NCBI GenBank assembly: GCA_947507155.1
Contig: CANNOC010000016.1
Location: forward strand, 1-64,000
Length of the DNA: 64,000 nt
Direction: 5' to 3'
DNA from: an uncultured Collinsella sp.
GTDB lineage: Bacteria > Actinomycetota > Coriobacteriia > Coriobacteriales > Coriobacteriaceae
Shown here one piece after another: positions 56,342 through 64,000 of the stretch (within the stretch, counting starts at the first letter, position 1; every line of letters starts with the position of its first letter). Position numbers and translations under genes: made by a program. The notes under the pieces were generated by a model. That model had not been told where the DNA came from. It was given only the letters and a program-made list of their open reading frames with translations, and made no database searches.

Positions 56342-56761
56342 ATGATTAAAGAGCTTTGCCACGACGAGGCTATCCTGTCCCAGCGTTGCGAGGTTGCGAC
56401 CGTCGAGGACGAGTCGGTCGCACAGGACCTGATCGATACCATCAAGTCGCTCGACGATGCCGGCTGCCTTGCCGCTAACCAGATTGGCGTTACCAAGAAG
56501 GTTTGCGTCTATCTGGACGACGCCGGCGAGCCCCACGTGCTCTACAACCCCCGTCTGGTGTTTGGCCTGGGCGCCAGCAAGATGGAGGAGAGTTGCCTGA
56601 CGCACGAGGAGGTCACCAAGTCCACGCGCTATATCAAGTGCAAGGTTGCCTTTGACCAGATCGTCGACGGCAAGATGAAGGAGTGCCGCCGCGACTACGC
56701 GGGCTTTGAGGCACAGATGATCCAGCATATGATCGACCACTGCCAAGGTAAACTTGTCTAG
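56342..56761 (+). CDS. Peptide deformylase-like protein with altered active site
   Basis: 139 residues of the PDF fold, shorter than most active enzymes. Motif I is GCLAANQIG (GxGxAAxQ). Motif II reads ESCLT instead of EGCLS but keeps the metal-binding cysteine. Motif III is QHMIDH instead of QHExDH: both histidines remain but the catalytic Glu is Met. The metal site is thus present and classical hydrolysis is doubtful. I prefer the ATG at 56342, with GGAGG at 56333-56337. A terminator follows. A functional deformylase is presumably elsewhere in the genome. Confidence 0.85.
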   Translation: MIKELCHDEAILSQRCEVATVEDESVAQDLIDTIKSLDDAGCLAANQIGVTKKVCVYLDDAGEPHVLYNPRLVFGLGASKMEESCLTHEEVTKSTRYIKCKVAFDQIVDGKMKECRRDYAGFEAQMIQHMIDHCQGKLV

Positions 56762-56793
56762 GGTGACTACAGCACCGCACTTCGTCTCTTTTG

Positions 56794-56829
56794 GCCCGGG
56801 CATGACGTTGTTGTCATGTCCGGGCTTTT
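56794..56829 (+). terminator. Terminator after the deformylase-like gene
   Basis: GCCCGGGCATGAC (56794-56806) pairs with GTCATGTCCGGGC (56813-56825), with one G.T pair, followed by TTTTG. Confidence 0.8.
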
Positions 56830-56896
56830 GTGTTTAGCGCCTCTTTGATTGGTGACAATAAGCTTAGAAAGAAAGAACGTAAAGCTAGGAGGCGCC

Positions 56897-57862
56897 ATGT
56901 GCACGAGCATTCGATTTACCGATAATTCTGGCCACATGTATCTGGGCCGCAATCTCGACTGGAGCTTTGACTACGGCCAACAGGTTCGCGTGATGCCGCG
57001 CGGGTTTCACATTCCGTATTCGTTTATCGACGACGCGACAGCGGCGCACGCGGTGATCGGTATGTGCATCGATTACAGGAACTACCCTATGTTCTTCGAT
57101 TGCGGCAACGATGCGGGCCTCGCCGTGGCGGGTCTCAATTTCCCGGGTTATGCCGAGTATGCCGAGGACCCTGTCGACGGCAAGACCAATATCGCGGCCT
57201 ATGAGTTTCCCCTGTGGGTGGCAGCGACGTTCTCGACGGTCGACGAGGTCGAGGCCGCGCTGCGCGATACGGTGATTGTCGCCAAATCTGCCGGAGAGGG
57301 GCTGGGCGTGTCGCTGCTCCATTGGATTATCGGCGACAGCCAGCGCAGCATCGTGGTCGAGATGATGGCTGACGGCCTTCATGTATACGACGATCCGGTC
57401 GACACCCTTGCCAACCAGCCGACCTTCCCGTGGCACATGGAAAACCTGCGCACCTATATCACCGCCACAAGCGATTTTCCGCAAACGGCGACGTGGCGTG
57501 GCGCCGAGCTTAAGCCCTATGGAGCCGGTGCCGGCATGCGCGGCATTCCGGGCGATTGCTATTCGCCGAGCCGTTTTGTAAAGGCGGCGTACCTCAATGC
57601 CAATTACCCGCAAAAGGAGAGCGAGACCGAAAACGTCGTTCGCATGTTCCGCTCGCTCGAGGGCGTGGTGATGATTGAGGGGGCGTCCAGGATGGGCGAT
57701 GGCAAGTTCGAGAAGACTATCTACACCGGATGCTTTAGCGCGCGCACGGGCAATTATTACTACGCGATGTATGGGGATCCGTCGATTCGCTACGTGAGCC
57801 TGATGGATGCCGAGGGCGCGAGCCCCGATAGGCTCGTGGTTCCCGAGCCGCGCCGTTCGTAG
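56897..57862 (+). CDS. Choloylglycine hydrolase family enzyme (bile salt hydrolase / penicillin V acylase)
   Basis: 321 residues of the Ntn-hydrolase family. The nucleophile is Cys2 (MCTSIRF), exposed after Met removal. Arg18 and Asp21 (GRNLDW), Asn81 (GLNFPGY), Asn173 (ANQPTF) and Arg226 (SPSRF) match the catalytic set of bile salt hydrolases. These enzymes deconjugate taurine/glycine bile acids in gut bacteria; penicillin V acylases are close relatives, so the substrate is not certain. The AGGAGG site at 56887-56892 sets the ATG at 56897. No signal peptide is present, so it is cytoplasmic. Confidence 0.88.
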   Translation: MCTSIRFTDNSGHMYLGRNLDWSFDYGQQVRVMPRGFHIPYSFIDDATAAHAVIGMCIDYRNYPMFFDCGNDAGLAVAGLNFPGYAEYAEDPVDGKTNIAAYEFPLWVAATFSTVDEVEAALRDTVIVAKSAGEGLGVSLLHWIIGDSQRSIVVEMMADGLHVYDDPVDTLANQPTFPWHMENLRTYITATSDFPQTATWRGAELKPYGAGAGMRGIPGDCYSPSRFVKAAYLNANYPQKESETENVVRMFRSLEGVVMIEGASRMGDGKFEKTIYTGCFSARTGNYYYAMYGDPSIRYVSLMDAEGASPDRLVVPEPRRS

Positions 57863-57886
57863 CCGATAGCTTTACTGCAATGCAAA

Positions 57887-57920
57887 GCGGCCCTGCGTCT
57901 CTCGTGAGGTGCAGGGCCGC
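57887..57920. other. Hairpin between convergent genes
   Basis: GCGGCCCTGC (57887-57896) pairs perfectly with GCAGGGCCGC (57911-57920) between the bile salt hydrolase and kup, which converge. No T-run follows on either strand, but it could still slow both transcripts. Confidence 0.5.
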
Positions 57921-57941
57921 TGTCGTTGATTTGTGACGTCG

Positions 57942-60191
57942 CTAGAAGTTGGCGTCGTTGAGTTGTTCGTTCTCGAGGCCGTCGAGCTGTTGCTGTTCGG
58001 GCGTATCGGCGACGCTCTCGAGCAGCTCGGTGGGATCGACGTTCATGTCCCTACCGGCCTCGTTGCCGTTGACCAAGTCGTCCGAGAAGATATCGACTTC
58101 CATTTCCTCGGCTTCTTCGATCTGAACCTCGAGCGGCACCTGGGCACGCACGAGCTTAACGGCCGGGCGCATGCGGGCAAACAGCGGCACGTACTCGATG
58201 ATGATGGCCGAGTTCTCGAGACCGTACCAACGTGCCGGGCTTCCGCAGGCGCGGCGGACGGCGTACTTGATGGCCATGACGCGATGGTCGTTGCGGTTGA
58301 TGTCCGTCTCGGGAGCAAGCATCTTGCGCAGCATGCAAAAACGGAAGTCGCCTACGTTGCCGCGTGTCTCGTAGATGGAATAGGTGTGATGTTGCGGCGG
58401 CAACTCACCCGATGCCATCAGGTCGCCAACGATTTGGCGCAGGTAGGCGTTGATGCGCTGATTGACCTTAAAGCCCAGGTCCAAGCGCACGCGGAACAGG
58501 AAGTCCGTGCCAAAGGTCTCAACGGAATACTCGTGCGTATAGGGCTCGTCGGTAACGTGTACGTTGATGAACCAATATGCCTTGGCGCGCTTGGGATGCT
58601 TATCCAAGATGGAGTAGAGCACGTCGCGGTCGAGCGTGAGCGGGTCGGGGCTGTTGGTAAGGAACACCAGATTGTCGGCGAGCACGGGGTAGGTCTCGTC
58701 ATTGCGCAGGCGATTGAGCTGGTCGATGTACTTGGAGACGGGCAGCAGTATCGTCTGCGTGCGCTCGATGGCGGTGCCGCGGCGCCACACGTACATAAGG
58801 CCGAACAGCAATGCGGCCAGGAAGATCATGACGTAGCCGCCGTCAAAGAACATGGTGAGGCACGAAGCGAAGAAGCACAGCTCAATGGCACCAAAGAGCA
58901 GGGCGAAGACGCAGGCGCCCAGCTTGTGCTTGAGGATGCCGGCGATGTAGCTCGTCAAAAGCGTCGTGGTCATGAGCATGGTCACGGTAATGGCGAGGCC
59001 GTAGGCGCTCTCCATGCGCTCGGAGTTTTGGAACAGCAGCACGATGAAGATGCAGCCGACCAACATGATGTTGTTGACGAGCGGAATATAGAGCTGGCCC
59101 TTGGTGTCGCTGGGGTAGTGGATGCGCAGGTGCGGCATAAGGTTGAGGCGCGTTGCCTCGGATACCAGCGAGAACGAGCCGGTGATGAGCGCCTGCGAGG
59201 CGATGATGGCCGCCACGGCCGAAAGCACGATGGCAAAGGGGCGCAGGGGTTCGGGGAGCATCATATAGAACGGGTTGACGATATCCATCGCGAGCATCTG
59301 GGGATTGGAGTTGTTGGCGAGCAGCCAAGCGCCCTGACCCAGATAGTTAAGGATGAGGGCCGCCTTTACGAACGGCCAGGATGCGTAAATGTTAGCCTTG
59401 CCCACGTGACCCATGTCCGAATAGAGCGCCTCGGCGCCGGTCGTCGAAAGGAAGACGAAGCCAAGCACCATGATGCCTGAGTGGTTGATGGGCGAGAACA
59501 AGAACAGGATGCCGCGGATGGGGTTGAGCGCGCGTAGGATGGACAGGTTGCCGAGCATGTTGAACAGGCCGGCGCCCGCCAGGAACAGGAACCATAGCGT
59601 CATAAGCGGGCCGAACAGCTTGCCGATTGACGAGGTGCCGGCGCGCTGCATGGCAAACAGACCGCAGACAATGATGATGGTAATAATGATGACGTTGGTT
59701 TGCCCGTCGCCCAAAAGCGCGTGGCCCCACTCGATGGTGCGCAAGCCCTCGATGGCCGTGGTAACCGTGACGGCGGGGGTGAGGATGCCGTCGGCGAGCA
59801 GCGCCGCGCCGCCGATCATGGCGGGCAGAATCAGCCATGGCGCCACCTTGCGCACGAGGCTGAACAGGGCGAAGATGCCGCCTTCGTTGTGGTTGTCGGC
59901 CTTCATGGCGATAACCACGTACTTGACCGTGGTCACGAGCGTCATGGTCCAGATGACGAGCGAAAGCGCGCCAAGGATCATATCTTCGCTGACGGTGCCG
60001 ATGCCGCCGTTGTTGGCGACGATTGATTTCATGGTGTACATGGGGCTCGTGCCGATGTCACCGTAGACGACGCCGAGCGTTACGAGCAGCATGCCAGCGG
60101 AGAGGGGAATGGCTCCATGCCCGCCTTGACTACGCTGGTCTTGGAGGCTTGCCTCCAGCTTGTTCTGTGCCACGTTGACTCCCTTGGACAT
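57942..60191 (-). CDS. kup: KUP/HAK-family potassium uptake protein
   Basis: 749 residues, longer than Escherichia coli Kup (622). About twelve helices lie in the first 460 residues, starting with the family motif LGVVYGDIGTSPMYTMKS and including ADGILTPAVTVTTAIEGL. A C-terminal cytoplasmic domain follows, ending in an acidic tail (EDEAE-like, EIEEAEEMEVDIF). Kup imports K+ with protons. No c-di-AMP riboswitch core was seen upstream. The start lies after GGGAGTCAACG-type sequence. Its gap from the EamA gene holds a terminator and an AT-rich promoter region (60192-60272). Confidence 0.9.
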   Translation of the reverse strand: MSKGVNVAQNKLEASLQDQRSQGGHGAIPLSAGMLLVTLGVVYGDIGTSPMYTMKSIVANNGGIGTVSEDMILGALSLVIWTMTLVTTVKYVVIAMKADNHNEGGIFALFSLVRKVAPWLILPAMIGGAALLADGILTPAVTVTTAIEGLRTIEWGHALLGDGQTNVIIITIIIVCGLFAMQRAGTSSIGKLFGPLMTLWFLFLAGAGLFNMLGNLSILRALNPIRGILFLFSPINHSGIMVLGFVFLSTTGAEALYSDMGHVGKANIYASWPFVKAALILNYLGQGAWLLANNSNPQMLAMDIVNPFYMMLPEPLRPFAIVLSAVAAIIASQALITGSFSLVSEATRLNLMPHLRIHYPSDTKGQLYIPLVNNIMLVGCIFIVLLFQNSERMESAYGLAITVTMLMTTTLLTSYIAGILKHKLGACVFALLFGAIELCFFASCLTMFFDGGYVMIFLAALLFGLMYVWRRGTAIERTQTILLPVSKYIDQLNRLRNDETYPVLADNLVFLTNSPDPLTLDRDVLYSILDKHPKRAKAYWFINVHVTDEPYTHEYSVETFGTDFLFRVRLDLGFKVNQRINAYLRQIVGDLMASGELPPQHHTYSIYETRGNVGDFRFCMLRKMLAPETDINRNDHRVMAIKYAVRRACGSPARWYGLENSAIIIEYVPLFARMRPAVKLVRAQVPLEVQIEEAEEMEVDIFSDDLVNGNEAGRDMNVDPTELLESVADTPEQQQLDGLENEQLNDANF

Positions 60192-60272
60192 CTGGCCTCT
60201 GCAAAGAGCGGTAGACCTTTATGCCATCTTTATACATATAAGAGCAGTTTGGCACATCGGGGTGTTTTAGAC

Positions 60273-60296
60273 AATAATCCCCATCTGGGGATTATT
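60273..60296 (-). terminator. Terminator after the EamA gene
   Basis: AATAATCCCC (60273-60282) pairs perfectly with GGGGATTATT (60287-60296) around ATCT. The A-T-rich outer stem gives some T on both sides. It separates the EamA gene from kup. Confidence 0.6.
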
Positions 60297-60330
60297 CATA
60301 TACGCAGGTGGTATTTCAGAGCAGGGGCTA

Positions 60331-61242
60331 TTAAGCACGTGCTGTCTGGGCGATGCCAGCCTTGGTGTTTGCGCGTTTGCCGGCGACTTCGCAAAAGATC
60401 GCGCCGCCGATGATCAGCGCGGCGCCCATCAGGCGGACCGGTGTTATGGCTTCGCCCAAAAGGACGGCCGAGAACACGACGGCCGAAAGCGGCTCAAGGT
60501 AGCCGACGACCGCGACGGTCTGGACGGGCAGCTTGGCGACAGCACTAAAGTAGAGTAGGCAACCGATACCGGTGTTGACAATGCCGAGCATGGCGACGGC
60601 GTGCCAATCAATACTGGCGGCGACGCCGGCGGACAGGAATGAGGGGGCGCCCTGCGTGATGAGCGTGAGGACCAGCGCGGTCACAAAGGCGGCACTCACC
60701 TGGAGCGTGGAGTTTTCGAGGCCTTCGATGTGTGGCGCACCCTTGCTAGCGATGACCATCAGCGCATAGCAAAATGCCGAGGCGATGCCGCAGACGATAC
60801 CCGCAATGGGCATATTGCCGCCTAGACCTTGCGCTGCAATGAGAAAGGCACCGCAAGCAACGGCGATAAAGCCGGCGATTTTGCCGCCGGTCAGCTTTTC
60901 GCCAAAGATGAGCGGGGAGAGCGCCATGACAATGATGGGGCCGCAGTAGTACAGCAGCGAGGATGCGCCGACGCCGATCGTCTGGTAGGCGCGGAACAGA
61001 AAAATCCAGCTGGCGCCCAGCGCGGCTCCCGAGAGGAGGAGGGCTGCGGTTTCGCGGGGGCGAGATGGCGCCTGCAACTTATGGCGTTGGGTGATGGCGA
61101 GGACGGTGACAAGCGAGAGGGCGCCCAAAAACGTGCGCAGCAGCACGATATCGGAGCTCGGTAGCGCGATGGCAGCGGCGATGATGCCGTTGGAGCCAAA
61201 CAATAGCAATGCTGCTAGGTACGTAAACAGTCCGTTGTTCAT
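60331..61242 (-). CDS. EamA/DMT-family transporter (second)
   Basis: 303 residues with ten hydrophobic helices in two EamA repeats. LLLFGSNGIIAAAIALPSSDIVLLRTFL opens the first and SAFCYALMVIASKGAPHIEGLENSTLQVSAAF opens the second. Export substrate is unknown. AGGGGATG precedes the start. It is divergent from a LysR gene at 61361 and probably controlled by it, in the same layout as 16101-18028. Confidence 0.85.
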   Translation of the reverse strand: MNNGLFTYLAALLLFGSNGIIAAAIALPSSDIVLLRTFLGALSLVTVLAITQRHKLQAPSRPRETAALLLSGAALGASWIFLFRAYQTIGVGASSLLYYCGPIIVMALSPLIFGEKLTGGKIAGFIAVACGAFLIAAQGLGGNMPIAGIVCGIASAFCYALMVIASKGAPHIEGLENSTLQVSAAFVTALVLTLITQGAPSFLSAGVAASIDWHAVAMLGIVNTGIGCLLYFSAVAKLPVQTVAVVGYLEPLSAVVFSAVLLGEAITPVRLMGAALIIGGAIFCEVAGKRANTKAGIAQTARA

Positions 61243-61271
61243 GCGCTGACATCCCCTCTATATCCGAGCAT

Positions 61272-61288
61272 GTTCACTATGGGTGAAC
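61272..61288. promoter_or_regulatory. Candidate LysR operator
   Basis: GTTCAC and GTGAAC (arms 61272-61277 and 61283-61288) flank TATGG and contain a T-N11-A spacing. It lies between the divergent EamA and LysR genes; TATAAT at 61310-61315 is the likely -10 for LysR. Confidence 0.5.
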
Positions 61289-61360
61289 TGGCTTTAGAAG
61301 AAAAGCGAATATAATGCATGGCAAACATGACAAAAACTCATGCAAAGGTGGAGGCGTGTC

Positions 61361-62218
61361 GTGGAAACGAATATTCAAAAGATGCAGGTGCTGCTGGAGA
61401 CCGTGCGCGCCGGAAGCTTTACGCGTGCTGCCGAGCGCCTGAGCTACTCGCAGTCGGGCGTGAGCCGCATGGTGGGCGACCTTGAGGCAGACTGGGGTTT
61501 TAAGGTGCTTGATCGCAGCCGCGAGGGCGTGGTGCTTTCTGCCGACGGGCGGCAGGTTATGCCGGCGGTCGAGGCGCTCTGTGAGGAATTCACTCGCTTG
61601 CAGCGACGGGTGGATGAGATGCGTGGGCTCATGCGCGGCAAAATCTGCATCGGTACGTTTTCGAGTGTGGCGACCCACGTGCTGCCGCCGGTGATTGCGC
61701 ACTTTCGCGCCGATCACCCGGACGTCGATTACGAGTTGCTGATGGGTGATTACTCCGAGATTGAGCAATGGGTGGCGGAAGGCCGCTGCGACCTGGGCTT
61801 TATTCCGCGCGAACCACGCGGCGCCGGCATAGCGTCGCGGCCGTTGGTGCAAGACGAGCTGATGGCCGTGGTGCCAGCGGACTCCTCGCTTGCCACCGCG
61901 GAGGTCGTTTCCCTTGCCGATTTGGCCAACGAGCAGTTTATTCTGCTGGAACGCGGCACCGATGACGAGATTACGCCGCTGTTTCGTCGCGCGGGCCTGA
62001 CGGTGCGTTCTAAGCTGTCGACCTGGGATGACTATGCGATTATGGCTATGGTCGAGGACGGCCTGGGCGTGAGCATTCTTCCGGCGCTCATCTTGCGCCG
62101 CTGCCAGTTCGATGTTGCCGTGCGCCCACTCGAGGGACATCCTCATCGGCAGATCAACGCAATATACCGCACCGCTGACGTTTCGCTTGCCGCTGCTCGA
62201 CTCCTTGAATATCTATAA
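61361..62218 (+). CDS. LysR-family transcriptional regulator
   Basis: 285 residues. The helix-turn-helix reads GSFTRAAERLSYSQSGVSRMVGDLE, and the effector domain follows with DDYAIMAMVEDGLGVSIL, also found in the LysR at 17162. Translation starts at the GTG at 61361, after AGGTGGAGG; an ATG at 61340 lies upstream of that site. It is divergent from the EamA gene and most likely regulates it. The motif sharing suggests both EamA/LysR pairs had a common origin. Confidence 0.88.
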   Translation: METNIQKMQVLLETVRAGSFTRAAERLSYSQSGVSRMVGDLEADWGFKVLDRSREGVVLSADGRQVMPAVEALCEEFTRLQRRVDEMRGLMRGKICIGTFSSVATHVLPPVIAHFRADHPDVDYELLMGDYSEIEQWVAEGRCDLGFIPREPRGAGIASRPLVQDELMAVVPADSSLATAEVVSLADLANEQFILLERGTDDEITPLFRRAGLTVRSKLSTWDDYAIMAMVEDGLGVSILPALILRRCQFDVAVRPLEGHPHRQINAIYRTADVSLAAARLLEYL

Positions 62219-62277
62219 AAGCGCGTATCCGTTGTCCACTTTGGGACAATCCTCGGGGTTCGGTACATTTTATTGTG

Positions 62278-62362
62278 AAATTGAACTTTCGGATAATGCG
62301 CCGCGTTATACTGCTGCCTAAATTGAACTCTGGTTCAATTCGTGTTCTATAAATTGAACTTT
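62278..62362. promoter_or_regulatory. Operator region with palindrome and half-sites before the XRE-aminotransferase
   Basis: AATTGAACTCTGGTTCAATT (62321-62340) is a perfect palindrome with a 4-base centre. AAATTGAACTTT half-sites recur at 62278-62289 and 62351-62362. TATACT at 62307-62312 is a likely -10. The sites overlap or follow the promoter, so binding by the protein's own helix-turn-helix would repress it. Confidence 0.65.
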
Positions 62363-62380
62363 GCCAGCAAGGAGGTTCTA

Positions 62381-63901
62381 GTGGCCCAAGAGACGTTTAG
62401 CGATCGCCTGCGACAGACTATGTCCGATCGCGACGTTCGCCAGTCGGACGTAATCCGCGCATCGGAGATGCTCGGCAAAAAACTCGGCAAGAGTCAGATG
62501 AGCCAATATGTGAGCGGCAAGACGATTCCGCGGCGCGATGTGGCAGAGCTGCTCGCCTGCATTTTGGAGGTCGATGTTACCTGGCTGCTTGCCGGTGACG
62601 CCGATCAAGGCGAGGCATCATCGCCCCGTAACGTTTCCAAGCCCGAACCCCATCCCTCAGCTCAAATTCCAAGGAGCACCACCATGCGTACTTTTTCTAA
62701 ATCCACCAAGCTTGATAACGTCCTGTATGATGTGCGCGGTCCCGTCGTCGACGAGGCCGCCCGTATGGAGGACGAGGGCGAGCGCATCCTCAAGCTCAAT
62801 ATCGGCAACCCGGCGCCCTTCGGTTTCCGCACGCCCGACGAGGTCATCAAGGACATGCGCCAGCAGCTGCCCGACTGCGAAGGCTATTCCAACTCGCGCG
62901 GTCTGTTCTCTGCGCGCAAGGCGATTATGCAGTACTCGCAGATCAAGGGCCTGCCCAACGTTCAGATGGAGCACATCTACACGGGCAACGGCGTGTCCGA
63001 GCTCATTCAGCTTTCGATGAACGCGCTGCTCGACAATGGCGACGAGATTCTGATCCCCAGCCCCGACTATCCGCTTTGGACGGCGTGCGCAACCCTTGCC
63101 GGCGGCCATCCCGTGCACTATCTGTGCGATGAGCAGGCCGATTGGTATCCCGATCTGCAGGATATGGAGTCCAAGATCACGAGCGCGACCAAGGCCCTCG
63201 TCATCATCAACCCCAACAACCCCACGGGCTCGGTCTACCCGCGCGAGGTGCTCGAGGGCATCGTCGAGGTTGCGCGCAGGCACCAGCTCATGATCTTTGC
63301 CGATGAGATCTACGACCGTCTGTGCATGGACGGCTACGAGCACGTCTCGATTGCCTCGCTCGCTCCCGATCTGCCCTGCGTCACCTTTAGCGGCCTTTCC
63401 AAGTCGCACATGATTGCGGGCTATCGTATTGGCTGGATGGTGCTTTCGGGCAACCAGCGCTGTATGAGCGATTTCATCATGGGCATCAACATGCTCTCTA
63501 ACATGCGCCTGTGCTCCAACGTGCCGGCTCAGTCGATCGTCCAGACGGCACTCGGTGGCCATCAGTCCGTTAACGACTACATCCGTCCCGGCGGCCGTGT
63601 CTACGAGCAGCGCAACTTTGTGTATGAGGCGCTCAACAAGATTGACGGCATCTCGGTGGTTAAGCCGCGTGCGGCGTTCTACATCTTCCCCAAGATGGAT
63701 GTGAAGAAGTTCAACATCACCGATGACGAGCAGTTCGCCCTCGACCTGCTGCACGAGAAGAAGATCCTGATCACGCGCGGCGGCGGCTTCAACTGGGCTG
63801 AGCCCGACCACTTCCGCATCGTGTACCTGCCGCGCATGGAAGTGCTCAAAGAGTCGCTCGAAGACCTCGCCGACTTCTTCGATCATTACCGTCAAAGCTA
63901 A
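62381..63901 (+). CDS. XRE helix-turn-helix fused to class I/II aminotransferase
   Basis: 506 residues. Residues 1-80 are an XRE-type DNA-binding domain (DVRQSDVIRASEMLGKKLGK, then SQMSQYVSGKTIP). A linker follows, then a fold-type I aminotransferase with NPNNPTGSVYP, ADEIYDRLCMDG, the PLP lysine in SGLSKSHMIAGYRIGW, and FRIVYLP near the end. The enzyme half resembles alanine/aspartate aminotransferases. Starting at the GTG at 62381 is favoured by AAGGAGG; the ATG at 62342 lies within the operator. This layout suggests a metabolite-sensing or self-repressed aminotransferase, but MocR-type regulators use a GntR domain instead. Confidence 0.88.
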   Translation: MAQETFSDRLRQTMSDRDVRQSDVIRASEMLGKKLGKSQMSQYVSGKTIPRRDVAELLACILEVDVTWLLAGDADQGEASSPRNVSKPEPHPSAQIPRSTTMRTFSKSTKLDNVLYDVRGPVVDEAARMEDEGERILKLNIGNPAPFGFRTPDEVIKDMRQQLPDCEGYSNSRGLFSARKAIMQYSQIKGLPNVQMEHIYTGNGVSELIQLSMNALLDNGDEILIPSPDYPLWTACATLAGGHPVHYLCDEQADWYPDLQDMESKITSATKALVIINPNNPTGSVYPREVLEGIVEVARRHQLMIFADEIYDRLCMDGYEHVSIASLAPDLPCVTFSGLSKSHMIAGYRIGWMVLSGNQRCMSDFIMGINMLSNMRLCSNVPAQSIVQTALGGHQSVNDYIRPGGRVYEQRNFVYEALNKIDGISVVKPRAAFYIFPKMDVKKFNITDDEQFALDLLHEKKILITRGGGFNWAEPDHFRIVYLPRMEVLKESLEDLADFFDHYRQS

Positions 63902-63924
63902 GGGATAGAGGCTCTATACAATCG

Positions 63925-63960
63925 AAAGCTCCCTGCAGTTGCTTGGCTGCAGGGAGCTTT
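63925..63960. terminator. Terminator after the XRE-aminotransferase gene
   Basis: AAAGCTCCCTGCAG (63925-63938) pairs perfectly with CTGCAGGGAGCTTT (63947-63960) around an 8-base loop. It can act in both directions. Nothing recognisable lies in the last 40 bases. Confidence 0.75.
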
Positions 63961-64000
63961 CTTGAATCAGTGGAACTAAATAACAATTCCGTTGCAGTGG

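Noticed and set aside
60192-60330. c-di-AMP (ydaO) riboswitch before kup
   Set aside because: Neither conserved aptamer core was found; only a terminator hairpin and an AT-rich promoter are visible.
1-64000. tRNA or rRNA genes
   Set aside because: I looked through the intergenic regions for tRNA-like cloverleaf sequences and conserved rRNA segments and found none.

Overview
The window is high-GC actinobacterial chromosome. The gene set points to a gut member of the Coriobacteriia, most likely Collinsella or a close relative: a bile-salt-hydrolase family enzyme, LAATG-anchored surface proteins, a TPP-riboswitch thiamine operon, and many intergenic palindromes sharing a GGGAC/GTCCC core. That placement rests on gene content and style; no rRNA or tRNA gene was seen to confirm it. 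Genes are compact, mostly with AGGAGG-type ribosome binding sites, and lie on both strands.

Layout. 1-11600: glutaredoxin, an XRE/TipAS-type regulator, TrmO, a MalY/PatB lyase, a PPOX-fold flavoprotein, a large BvgS-type hybrid kinase, a small K+ channel, a LOG-family hydrolase, a ClC protein, and a GntR-ABC transporter operon. 11690-11910: a six-copy alternating inverted repeat array with a 40-bp period. 12054-25271: release factor 3, a VUT transporter, SDR, Ung, an EamA/LysR divergent pair, MATE, RlmA-type and RsmJ methyltransferases, small proteins, GNAT, and an EF-G/TetM-like GTPase. 25301-34530 is the main accessory region. It holds an AAA ATPase overlapping a UvrA2-like gene, then a visibly AT-richer block (second AAA ATPase, serine recombinase, lipoprotein, DUF4230-like protein, EcsC protein), and then a collapsed paralogue of the ATPase-UvrA locus.

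34522-50600: TrmL, a CobW-family GTPase, a Spx/ArsC-like protein, a flavodoxin, two related GGDEF proteins (one with EAL), patatin, the riboswitch-controlled thiM / thiamine-binding / thiE operon, a HAD phosphatase, LysR, cobalamin-independent methionine synthase, a uracil permease and an esterase. 50808-56148: two tandem surface proteins and a purine permease; a copy of the permease tail and terminator between the surface genes shows that they arose by tandem duplication. 56342-63901: a peptide deformylase-like protein lacking its catalytic Glu, a bile salt hydrolase, Kup, a second EamA/LysR divergent pair, and an XRE-aminotransferase fusion with a palindromic operator.

Most interesting: (1) the 25.3-34.5 kb region, with an uncharacterised lipoprotein/DUF4230/EcsC cassette beside a recombinase and a decayed ATPase-UvrA paralogue; (2) the alternating repeat array at 11694-11908; (3) a family of palindromes sitting next to stop codons.
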